Shown piece after piece: positions 8,805-16,004 of a stretch of DNA of 64,000 nucleotides. The position numbers and the translations under genes were made by a program. Position 1 is the first letter of the stretch; each line of letters starts with the position of its first letter. The stretch is from the NCBI RefSeq assembly GCF_900162665.1, contig NZ_LT727809.1, forward strand, positions 1-64,000. Direction: 5' to 3'. The DNA comes from Oceanobacillus sojae (GTDB taxonomy: Bacteria > Bacillota > Bacilli > Bacillales > Amphibacillaceae). Under the pieces are notes generated by a model. That model was not told the origin of the DNA, ran no database searches, and worked only from the letters and a program-made list of their open reading frames with translations.

Positions 8805-9623
8805 ATGATTAACTGGCTCGAACATGCTTTAGGTACAGGGTGGCTTGTCAGACCGGCTGGTGGTTTAACCGGTGAGGCATTTATAGCTGAAAAAAATGGG
8901 AAGCGTTTGTTTCTGAAAAGAAACACATCGCCCTTCTTAGCGGTACTCTCTGCGGAAGGAATTGTACCAAAGCTTATTTGGACAAAGAGAATAGAAAATG
9001 GTGATGTTATTACCGCTCAAGAATGGCTGGAAGGGCGTTCTTTGAATGAAGAAGAAATGAAGCAGCAAGCTGTGGCTGATTTATTGTATAAAATACATCA
9101 TTCCTCTGAATTAATGCATATGCTTTTAAAAATGGGGAAAAAACCGACGACTTCAGATGAAAGTTTTGCAAAATTATGTTTGCAGTTAGAAGAAAATGGT
9201 TTAATACATGAGCATAAAGAGGTAAAGGAAGCAATTGGTTTATTAGAGATGATGCTTCCCTACACTAGAAATCAAAAGCTGGCAGTATGCCATTGTGATA
9301 TGAATCATAATAATTTAATCCTAACAAGAGAAAATATGATTTATTTAATTGATTGGGACAATGCAACCATTGCTGACCCAGCAACAGATATTGGTATGCT
9401 CTTAAAATGGTACATTCCCCGGGAAAACTGGGAAGAGTGGCTTATCAATTACGGCATAGAACCGGATAGACAATGGTTTATTCGCATGTACTGGTATCTG
9501 CTTCAGGATAATCTGCAATTCTTATGCTGGCATTTTGCACGTCAAGAAAATGGAAAGGTTCAGCAGAGATTAAAAGAACTACTGGAAATTAACTGGTCCA
9601 TTAAAGAGTTTATCGTATCATAA
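8805..9623 (+). CDS. ytmP: YtmP family phosphotransferase (choline/aminoglycoside kinase fold)
   Basis: This 272-residue protein has the protein-kinase-like APH fold: a Gly-rich stretch AGGLTGEAF at 18-26, an ATP-binding Lys in LFLKRN at 35-40, the catalytic loop HCDMNHNN at 163-170 (Asp165) and the metal-binding IDWD at 182-185. It is close in my memory to B. subtilis YtmP. I chose ATG 8805 because GGGAAG lies five to six bases upstream and family proteins begin with a short Trp-Leu segment here; a TTG-initiated form from 8772 is possible. The substrate is unknown. It faces ytzH tail to tail with only 19 bases between. Confidence 0.85.
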   Translation: MINWLEHALGTGWLVRPAGGLTGEAFIAEKNGKRLFLKRNTSPFLAVLSAEGIVPKLIWTKRIENGDVITAQEWLEGRSLNEEEMKQQAVADLLYKIHHSSELMHMLLKMGKKPTTSDESFAKLCLQLEENGLIHEHKEVKEAIGLLEMMLPYTRNQKLAVCHCDMNHNNLILTRENMIYLIDWDNATIADPATDIGMLLKWYIPRENWEEWLINYGIEPDRQWFIRMYWYLLQDNLQFLCWHFARQENGKVQQRLKELLEINWSIKEFIVS

Positions 9624-9642
9624 ACTGCGCGCATACATCTTC

Positions 9643-9924
9643 TTACAGATTTTGCTGGACCATATTAATCCAGTGACTGATCTGATCCTGATGATCATCG
9701 ATATGCTTGGAGCAATCAGAGATGACAGCCCCTTCTTTACCATATTGATGAATGCTTGACAGGACATCCTGAATATCCTGGTCAGAAAGTTCTTTTTGGG
9801 CTAGTATGGAAGCAGCAAGCCGTTCCAGCTGAGCATATTCATTGGGGGAACCAGAAGCATTAGATTGATGCTCATCCAGAATATCACATAATAGCTGCAG
9901 TTTGTTTTCCATAGATAATTGCAT
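9643..9924 (-). CDS. ytzH: YtzH-like protein
   Basis: This 93-residue, mostly helical and acidic protein matches YtzH by position (between ytmP and trmB, opposite strand) and by recalled sequence (LLCDILDEHQSNASGSPNEY, then DQISHWINMVQQ). GAGGTGA precedes the ATG at 9924 by six bases. There is no signal peptide or membrane segment. No function is known for this Bacillaceae family. Confidence 0.75.
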   Translation of the reverse strand: MQLSMENKLQLLCDILDEHQSNASGSPNEYAQLERLAASILAQKELSDQDIQDVLSSIHQYGKEGAVISDCSKHIDDHQDQISHWINMVQQNL

Positions 9925-10003
9925 CTTAATTCACCTCATTCCTGAGCATAGTTTAAACGAATGATCATTTATTATTCACAGCAGCTTAACTTCTCTGACC
10001 TTC

Positions 10004-10029
10004 TTTTTTATAGAGGATGTTTAAAAAGT
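10004..10029 (+). repeat. Solo copy of the TATAGAGGATGTT repeat end
   Basis: The sequence CTTTTTTATAGAGGATGTTT followed by AAAAAGT is nearly identical to the left end of the element at 59660 (CTTTTTATAGAGGATGTTC then AAAAAGT). It lies in the spacer between ytzH and trmB. A weak inverted partner, GTTTTTGAAG then TTATTACATAA, is seen at about 10066-10089, so this may be an internally deleted copy of about 80 bp. Confidence 0.5.
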
Positions 10030-10116
10030 GATATATGAGCTGCGTTCTTTACGTACCGGGTTTACGGTTTTTGAAGTTATTACATAAGTAAAAGCAGTAA
10101 AGTGAGGACAATTTAT

Positions 10117-10752
10117 ATGAGACAAAGATATAAGCCTTGGGCTGACGATTATTTAAAAGAAAAAAATCATATTGCACTAGAAAATCCCGGACTGAATAAA
10201 GGGAAATGGAACAGCGTTTTTGGAAATGAAAATCCGATTTATGTAGAAATTGGCTCGGGTAAGGGGCAATTCATCACGGGGATGGCAAAGCAGTATCCAG
10301 ATATTAATTTTGTCGGGATCGAAGTTGCCAAAAGTATTATTGTTTCAACTGTTCAAAAGGTGGATGAAGAAGGCTTGGGCAATATCCGCCTTTTAAATGA
10401 GGATGCGAACGATATCCGTTCTTTATTTGCGGATAATGAAGTTGAACAGATTTACCTGAATTTCTCTGACCCCTGGCCAAAAAATCGTCATGAGAAGCGT
10501 CGCTTGACTTATAAGAGCTTTTTAGAGCAATACCAGGATATTTTGTCAGAAGAAGGTCAAATCGTTCTGAAAACAGACAATAGGGGATTATTTGAATATT
10601 CCCTGGTTAGTTTTTCCGAATATGGGATGAAGTTGGCAGAAGTGAATTTGGACCTGCATGCGATAGAAGATGAAACAAATGTGAAGACAGAGTATGAAGA
10701 AAAGTTCTCTTCCAAAGGACATGTTATTTATCGCTGTAAAGCAAAATTCTAA
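10117..10752 (+). CDS. trmB: tRNA (guanine-N7-)-methyltransferase
   Basis: This 211-residue SAM-dependent enzyme makes m7G at position 46 of tRNA. The SAM-binding motif is VEIGSGKGQFI near residues 44-54, and the family signature FSDPWPKNRHEKRRL is at about 115-129. The N-terminus MRQRYKPWADDYL is typical of TrmB, which fixes the start at the ATG at 10117; GTGAGG lies nine bases upstream and would serve as its ribosome site rather than as an earlier GTG start. Confidence 0.95.
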   Translation: MRQRYKPWADDYLKEKNHIALENPGLNKGKWNSVFGNENPIYVEIGSGKGQFITGMAKQYPDINFVGIEVAKSIIVSTVQKVDEEGLGNIRLLNEDANDIRSLFADNEVEQIYLNFSDPWPKNRHEKRRLTYKSFLEQYQDILSEEGQIVLKTDNRGLFEYSLVSFSEYGMKLAEVNLDLHAIEDETNVKTEYEEKFSSKGHVIYRCKAKF

Positions 10753-10769
10753 TCTTTTCAAATGAGTGA

Positions 10770-10799
10770 TTGACAGCTATTGCATTTATTTGTCATAAT
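10770..10799 (+). promoter_or_regulatory. Sigma-A promoter of the uracil permease leader
   Basis: TTGACA at 10770-10775 and CATAAT at 10794-10799 are 18 bases apart. The predicted start lies about 30 bases before the PyrR-type hairpin. Confidence 0.6.
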
Positions 10800-10826
10800 G
10801 TAATATGATGTTATCGTATGTAATGA

Positions 10827-10859
10827 ACCTTTAATCTGGTCCTGTGAGGCTGGTAAGGT
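10827..10859 (+). promoter_or_regulatory. PyrR-binding RNA hairpin (pyrimidine attenuation)
   Basis: A stem ACCTT...AAGGT encloses TGGTCCTGTGAGGCTGG. The loop fits the PyrR recognition consensus ARUCCNGNGAGGYU in its core GUCC-N-G-N-GAGGCU. Such leaders lie before pyr genes of Bacilli: with high UMP/UTP, PyrR binds here and favours the downstream terminator. Confidence 0.8.
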
Positions 10860-10918
10860 CAATCGGATAAAGCAAAATATATATTCCTTTAGAGGATAAT
10901 GTTCCTTTGTAAATTCTG

Positions 10919-10952
10919 ACACCTTGCCTTCCAAATGGGTAAGGTGTCTTTA
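10919..10952 (+). terminator. Attenuator terminator in the uracil permease leader
   Basis: ACACCTTGCC (10919-10928) pairs with GGTAAGGTGT (10938-10947), followed by a short CTTTA. It lies between the PyrR hairpin and the coding region, the expected place of the attenuator. The T run is short, so termination may be partial. Confidence 0.65.
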
Positions 10953-11001
10953 GGTTAGACAGGGTATAAATATGGAATTTACGTAGAAGGGACAGATAGC
11001 T

Positions 11002-12267
11002 ATGAAATCAAGGGAAATACAGGTACATGAACGGCCGCCGTTATTACAAAGTCTGCCTTTAAGTCTGCAGCATTTATTTGCTATGTTTGGATCAACCGTT
11101 TTAGTTCCAATTTTATTTAATGTGGACCCAGCCACCATTTTAATGATGAATGGTTTTGGAACACTGCTTTATATTCTTATTACAAAAGGAAAAATTCCTG
11201 CATACTTAGGATCGAGCTTTGCGTTTATCTCTCCAGTTACAATGGTTCTGACGAATGGCGGAGGATATGGTGCAGCACTGGGTGGATTCTTTGTGGTCGG
11301 TCTTGTCCTGACCTTAATTGGGGTTATTGTAAAATACGCAGGTACGAGCTGGATTGATGTGATTTTCCCGCCGGCTGCGATGGGAGCAATTGTTGCGGTT
11401 ATCGGACTGGAGCTTGTGCCTAATGCTGCAGACATGGCGGGACTGTTGCCTGGAGAAGATGCTTCCAGAGATATGACAGCTATTACTATATCTTTACTGA
11501 CTCTGGGAGCCACTATTATTTACTGGGTAACCTTACGTGGATTCTTAAAAATTATTCCAATTTTACTTGGTATAGTGACTGGTTACATTATTGCAACCAT
11601 GTTTGGAATTGTTGATTATTCAGCAGTGCGTGAAGCTGCCTGGATTCAAATGCCGACATATTATCAAATTGAGTTTAATTGGTCTGATATTCTTATTATC
11701 TTACCTGCTGCACTTGTTTTAGTACCGGAGCATATTGGACACTTAGTGGTTACAGGGAATATTGTAAAGAAAGATATGGTAAAGGATCCCGGCTTGGACA
11801 GATCGTTATTTGGTAATGGTATTTCCACAATGATTTCCAGCTTTTTCGGATCAACACCAAATACAACGTATGGCGAGAATATAGGTGTTCTCGCGATTAC
11901 AAGAGTATATTCTACATGGATTATTGGCGGAGCAGCAGTACTTGCAATTCTTCTTTCTTTCTGCGGAAAACTGGCTGCCTTAATTTCGTCTATACCAACA
12001 CCTGTTATGGGCGGGATTTCTTTATTACTATTTGGAATTATCGCAGTAAGCGGCTTGCGTATGCTTGTAGAGCAGCAGATTGATTATAATAAATCACAAA
12101 ATTTAATACTGACCTGTGTCGTTTTAGCAATTGGTGTAAGCGGAGCAACGATCCAGCTGGGAACAGTAGAGCTGAAAGGGATGGGCCTGGCAACAATTGT
12201 CGCAATTTTAATTAGTCTATTCTTTAAACTGTTAGATATATTAAACTTATCAAATGAAGATAAGTAA
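11002..12267 (+). CDS. pyrP: Uracil permease (NCS2 family)
   Basis: This 421-residue membrane protein is a nucleobase:cation symporter-2 member. It has about 14 hydrophobic segments; typical stretches are LQHLFAMFGSTVLVPILF near residues 20-40, the substrate-site region LVPEHIGHLVVTGNI near 240-255, and the NCS2 signature GSTPNTTYGENIGVLAITRVYS near 283-305. The PyrR-type leader upstream supports uracil rather than xanthine as substrate, since PyrR controls pyrimidine genes. It is a single-gene unit with its own promoter and terminator, away from a pyr biosynthesis operon. Confidence 0.9.
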   Translation: MKSREIQVHERPPLLQSLPLSLQHLFAMFGSTVLVPILFNVDPATILMMNGFGTLLYILITKGKIPAYLGSSFAFISPVTMVLTNGGGYGAALGGFFVVGLVLTLIGVIVKYAGTSWIDVIFPPAAMGAIVAVIGLELVPNAADMAGLLPGEDASRDMTAITISLLTLGATIIYWVTLRGFLKIIPILLGIVTGYIIATMFGIVDYSAVREAAWIQMPTYYQIEFNWSDILIILPAALVLVPEHIGHLVVTGNIVKKDMVKDPGLDRSLFGNGISTMISSFFGSTPNTTYGENIGVLAITRVYSTWIIGGAAVLAILLSFCGKLAALISSIPTPVMGGISLLLFGIIAVSGLRMLVEQQIDYNKSQNLILTCVVLAIGVSGATIQLGTVELKGMGLATIVAILISLFFKLLDILNLSNEDK

Positions 12268-12289
12268 AGAAGTTTAAACTAAATAATTC

Positions 12290-12362
12290 ACTAAAAAAAG
12301 AACTTTGGCAGCATTTAAAGTGTAACGGAAGAAATTACATGCTGCTTTAAAGTTCTTTTTTC
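12290..12362 (+). terminator. Terminator of pyrP
   Basis: An interrupted stem joins AAAAAGAACTTTGGCAGCAT (12296-12315 region) to ATGCTGCTTTAAAGTTC and a T run ending at about 12362. The arms are long and the structure could work in both directions. Confidence 0.75.
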
Positions 12363-12954
12363 TATTATAAATTTTTCCAGATGAATAAAATTACAAGGAA
12401 ATATAGAAAGCGATACCAATTCAGGAGCCATAACATTTTATTAGCTGTTATATAATAGAATGCAGTAATATCAAGCTGTAAAGCCTGTTAAATTCTTATT
12501 GACGAGTGGTCTCATTGGTGATAATATGTCGATTATCGACAAAATGATTTAATGGTTAACAACTGATTTGAAGCGAAAAGCATTACCTGGAAACAAATTA
12601 TTCATTGAATACTTTGAAAACGAAGCAGTGCCATATTCTCATGGGCTGTATTTTTTACTCTTATATAAGTTCAGCTTAGATAGAATATGAATTTTTTTCA
12701 GAGAAGTATTTTTAGGTATTAAAATCTTTTATGTAATGCGGGTAAGGAATGTATCCAAAAAAACGAAATCTTTTGTTATACATTAAATAGTCAGAAAAAT
12801 ATGTGAATGCAATATTAATCTCTATATATTGAATTTACAAAGTTTTTCAATTGTATCGTTAAATCAGGTATTGATTGTCTATAGTCGTAAAAATGTTCAT
12901 AACCTTTTTTTTAGACAGACATCAAGAATGAAACTATTAAATTTTGGAGGATGA
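12363..12954. other. About 590-bp gene-poor spacer
   Basis: No open frame with a ribosome site was found. The only clear signal is a good promoter at 12499-12527 followed by a small inverted repeat (separate entry). The rest is AT-rich sequence without visible repeats. It may hold a long leader of the permease gene or a decayed gene. Confidence 0.4.
12499..12540 (+). promoter_or_regulatory. Promoter with operator-like inverted repeat at the start site
   Basis: TTGACG (12499-12504) and TAATAT (12522-12527) are separated by exactly 17 bases. Directly downstream, GTCGAT-T-ATCGAC (12528-12540) is a perfect 6-bp inverted repeat around one base. The nearest gene on this strand begins over 400 bases later. 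Confidence 0.45.
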
Positions 12955-14151
12955 ATGAGCATGTCACAGATGTTAGCGTTAGTACTTATTGTTTTGATTT
13001 TATATATAGGGGATGTTGTTGCTGCCAGGACAAAAGCCTGGGTGCCATCGATTTTTGTCTGTGCAGTATTGTTTTTAGCTGGATATTGGACCTTTTTCCC
13101 GGAAGATATTGTTTCAGTAGCAGGGATACCTCCTGTAGTTGCTACAGCACTTATGTACTTGTTAATTGTAAATATGGGTACACTGTTATCTCTGCAGGAG
13201 CTGAAAGCACAGTGGAGAACTATTCTAATTGCATTTGCCGGTATTTTAGGTGTGGTTGTCTTTTTACTCAGCTTCGGAACATTACTATTTGGGTTCCAGC
13301 CGATGGTTGTTGCCATTCCTCCATTGGTAGGCGGGCTGGTATCTTCACTGATCATGTCTGAGGGAGCTGCAGACGCCGGGCTTGTCAGTCTATCCGTATT
13401 TGCGATTGTTATTTATGTTATGCAAGGCTTCGCCGGCTACCCTTTAACATCAGTTATGCTGAAAAAAGAAGGGAAGCGGTTATTGAGTCAGATACGCAGC
13501 GGGGAATTAGAATCAGTTGATGAGACGGCGGATAAAGAGACTGTGAAAGAATACGAGGGTGCAAGGTTATTTAAAAAGCTGCCAGAGCAATATAATACAA
13601 GTTATTTCATCTTTTTCAGATTAGCATTCACTGGTTTCCTGGCTTATATTGTTTCTACTTTGCTGGAGCCGCTGGTAACTATCAGTCCAATGGTGCTTTG
13701 CCTGTTATTTGGTGTCATTGGAAGAAGCGTGGGTTTCTTAGAAAAGCAGGCACTGCAAAAAGCAAATGGTTTTGGGTTTGCCATGTTAGGATTAATGCTA
13801 TATGTTCTTGACGGATTAAGAAATGCTACTCCAGGTATGATGCTTGATATCATTTACTTATTAGTCGGCAGTATTCTTTTAGCAGTCATTGGTATGTATA
13901 TTTTCTCATTTATCGTTGGAAAGCTTTTGAAAGTCAGTAAGGCAATGGCATATGCCATATCATTGACAGCCTTTTATGGTTTCCCGGCAGACTATGTTAT
14001 TACGAATGAGGTTATCAACTCTTTAACAAAGGATCCAAAGGAAAGAGAAATTTTAACGAGTCATATGCTTTCGCCGATGCTTGTTGGAGGATTTGTGACG
14101 GTGACGATTGTGTCTGTTATACTAGCAGGTGTATTTGTTAATTTCTTGTAA
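12955..14151 (+). CDS. Multi-spanning membrane protein, putative transporter (partner of M20 amidohydrolase)
   Basis: This 398-residue protein has about 11-12 hydrophobic segments with one cytoplasmic charged loop (around residues 170-205, KKEGKRLLSQIRSGELESVDE). Gly/Ser-rich membrane stretches such as PPLVGGLVSSLIMSEGAADAG recall glutamate:Na+ (ESS-like) carriers, but I cannot place it firmly in a family. GGAGG ends four bases before ATG 12955 and ten before the next in-frame ATG at 12961; either may be used. The amidohydrolase gene starts 27 bases after its stop, which suggests uptake of the amidohydrolase substrate or a related compound. Confidence 0.7.
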   Translation: MSMSQMLALVLIVLILYIGDVVAARTKAWVPSIFVCAVLFLAGYWTFFPEDIVSVAGIPPVVATALMYLLIVNMGTLLSLQELKAQWRTILIAFAGILGVVVFLLSFGTLLFGFQPMVVAIPPLVGGLVSSLIMSEGAADAGLVSLSVFAIVIYVMQGFAGYPLTSVMLKKEGKRLLSQIRSGELESVDETADKETVKEYEGARLFKKLPEQYNTSYFIFFRLAFTGFLAYIVSTLLEPLVTISPMVLCLLFGVIGRSVGFLEKQALQKANGFGFAMLGLMLYVLDGLRNATPGMMLDIIYLLVGSILLAVIGMYIFSFIVGKLLKVSKAMAYAISLTAFYGFPADYVITNEVINSLTKDPKEREILTSHMLSPMLVGGFVTVTIVSVILAGVFVNFL

Positions 14152-14178
14152 GTATGTATTTAATGGAGGTATCATCAC

Positions 14179-15408
14179 ATGAAAGTTAGTCAGGAACGGA
14201 TTGAAAAGCATATTAAACGTTTAAGTAAATATACAGCTACACCAAATGAGGGTACGACACGCTTAACGTATAGTGAAGAGGATCTACAGGCCCGCACCTA
14301 TATAAAAGAGCAGATGAAAGCATATGGACTGGAAGTAAGGGAAGACGGTCTCGGTAATATTTTTGGCAAGCTGGAAGGCGAAAAGAAGGATGCTCCGAGT
14401 GTTATCGTAGGCTCTCACTTTGACAGTGTTCCGAATGGAGGAGATTATGATGGTCCAGCCGGTGTCGTTGCCGGATTAGAAGTAGCAGCTCTATTTCAGG
14501 AAAATCAAATTAAGCCGGCATATCCTTTAGAAGTTATCGCGATGATTGAAGAAGAAGGCTCCAGATTCGGCGGCGGTTTAATGGGATCCAGAGGAATTGC
14601 CGGATATCTTCAAAAGAAAGACATCGAACAGCTGAAGGATAAAAATGGTATCTCTGTGCCGGAAGCTATGAAAAAGATCGGTTTAGATCCTTCCTTAAAC
14701 GTAAAACGTAACCCGGAAACAATAAAAGCATTTTTAGAAATGCATATTGAACAGGGGCCACTTTTAGAAGAAGAGCAAATTTCGGTTGGTGTAGTGGAAT
14801 CTATTGTCGGATTAACACAGCTGGAAGTAACGATTTCCGGAAAAGCAGGACATGCTGGTACAACACCGATGGATCGTCGCTCAGATGCGCTGGTTGCAGC
14901 GGCGAATATTATTGCCAAATTCCCGCAGATTGCAATAGAAGAAGGAGAAGGAACTGTTACAACAGTAGGAAGACATGAGGTATTCCCAAATGGAGCCAAT
15001 GTTATCCCGGATAAAGTGAAGTTCTCTGTCGATATTCGTTCAAGCAAAGAAGAGCATATTAAAAACGTAGTACAAAAAGTAAAAGACGTCATTGCGTCTT
15101 ATGAAACGGATAATATCCAGGCTGAAGTAGAGCAATCGCTGTATATGGAGCCGAAGGAATTAAATCAGGAAATCCGTTCTCTGCTGCAAGCATCCTGTGA
15201 ACAGTTAGATATATCATATATAACAATGCACAGCGGAGCAGGACATGATGCGATGGTTCTTTCTGATATAACGGATGTTGGATTGATTTTTGTTCCCAGC
15301 AAAGACGGTCTAAGTCATTGTCCGGAGGAGTGGACAGCAATACATGAGCTTGCTGCAGGTGTGGAAGTATTATATGAAACGGCATTAAAATTAATAGAAG
15401 AATCCTAG
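14179..15408 (+). CDS. M20-family amidohydrolase (allantoate / N-carbamoyl-amino acid hydrolase type)
   Basis: This 409-residue zinc hydrolase belongs to the hydantoinase/carbamoylase branch of peptidase family M20, cytosolic enzymes that cleave N-carbamoyl-L-amino acids, allantoate or ureidoglycine. Visible motifs are GSHFDSVPNGGDYDGPAGV near residues 78-96 (metal ligands His and Asp), EEEGSRFGGGLMGSRG near 125-140, HIEQGPLLEEE near 193-203, AGHAGTTPMDRR and the late HSGAGHDAM. Length is normal. GGAGG lies nine bases upstream. It is the second gene after a putative permease; no hydantoinase or allantoinase gene is adjacent, so the substrate is open. Confidence 0.88.
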   Translation: MKVSQERIEKHIKRLSKYTATPNEGTTRLTYSEEDLQARTYIKEQMKAYGLEVREDGLGNIFGKLEGEKKDAPSVIVGSHFDSVPNGGDYDGPAGVVAGLEVAALFQENQIKPAYPLEVIAMIEEEGSRFGGGLMGSRGIAGYLQKKDIEQLKDKNGISVPEAMKKIGLDPSLNVKRNPETIKAFLEMHIEQGPLLEEEQISVGVVESIVGLTQLEVTISGKAGHAGTTPMDRRSDALVAAANIIAKFPQIAIEEGEGTVTTVGRHEVFPNGANVIPDKVKFSVDIRSSKEEHIKNVVQKVKDVIASYETDNIQAEVEQSLYMEPKELNQEIRSLLQASCEQLDISYITMHSGAGHDAMVLSDITDVGLIFVPSKDGLSHCPEEWTAIHELAAGVEVLYETALKLIEES

Positions 15409-15434
15409 TGCTATTTTAGCACTGGGTTTTTTTA
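15404..15434 (+). terminator. Terminator after the amidohydrolase gene
   Basis: AGTGCTA (15407-15413) pairs with TAGCACT (15417-15423), extended by CCT/GGG pairs, and a run of seven T follows. It overlaps the stop codon. Confidence 0.8.
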
Positions 15435-15479
15435 TTATCGACAGCTTTTCTTACAAATAAAAGTCTGGTGCTGGCAGGT

Positions 15480-15719
15480 ATGAGCTTTGCTAATGAACAG
15501 GCAGCGGACTATATTTCGTGTATCCTTCGAACTGCTGATAAATTAACGGAAAAAAATGTACATGACTTATTATTACATATTGATAAAAATAATTCTGTGA
15601 AGGAAGAGGAGCTGGAAGATTCAATTTCTGTATATCGGGCAAGCTTGAAATATGGAATGAAAATAGGATTTAACATGGCTAAATTGGAAATAAAAGAAAA
15701 ATTTCATTCTTCCATATGA
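15480..15719 (+). CDS. Small hypothetical protein
   Basis: This would be a 79-residue soluble, mostly helical protein (NEQAADYISCILRTADKL; later YRASLKYGMKIGFNMAKLE). The ending pattern of Tyr, Gly, Phe and Met recalls small Firmicute proteins with a Y-x-x-G-x-x-x-G-F helix, but I cannot name a family. The ribosome site is weak (GGCAGGT directly before ATG), and GTG 15468 is an alternative start. Codon use looks like the neighbours and a terminator-like hairpin follows at about 15831, which supports a real gene. Confidence 0.5.
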   Translation: MSFANEQAADYISCILRTADKLTEKNVHDLLLHIDKNNSVKEEELEDSISVYRASLKYGMKIGFNMAKLEIKEKFHSSI

Positions 15720-15830
15720 TATATTGTTAGTACAAGATTGATTCAATTTATAGATAATGCTGATTATGTATTAATTATTTAATTGCATTTGTGCATTTTG
15801 AAGTAATAAAAGGAATGAAAAATAAACAGC

Positions 15831-15862
15831 AAAAAAGCCCGCTAAAAAAAGCAGGCTTTATA
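15831..15862 (+). terminator. Probable terminator
   Basis: AAAGCCCGC and GCAGGCTTT form a 9-bp stem with one mismatch around an A-rich loop, followed by TTTATAT. It lies 115 bases after the small gene and before helD. Confidence 0.5.
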
Positions 15863-15919
15863 TCTATGTATTGATTAATTTATTCAACAATGATAAAATA
15901 TAAAAGTTAAAGATATACT

Positions 15920-15945
15920 TGATAATATATACGTATATATTATCA
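15920..15945. promoter_or_regulatory. Perfect 26-bp palindrome upstream of helD
   Basis: The half site TGATAATATATAC is followed by its exact complement, centred on ACGT at 15931-15934. Only A/T bases surround the central CG. It lies about 60-85 bases before the helD start, where an operator would be expected. Near-canonical promoter elements are not clear in the same stretch. Confidence 0.55.
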
Positions 15946-16004
15946 TTATACAGTATAAGAATATATATGTCAACTATTTGTTTCGGTTTCAAAGGAGGAA
16001 GTTG

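Noticed and set aside
12897-13355. 152-codon minus frame and a 136-codon alternative plus frame over the permease
   Set aside because: Both overlap the hydrophobic permease gene, which has the better ribosome site, length and partner gene.
14610-15092. 160-codon frame antisense to the amidohydrolase gene
   Set aside because: It is the complement of a strongly conserved M20 coding region, has a Ser/Thr-rich artefact-like composition and no ribosome site.
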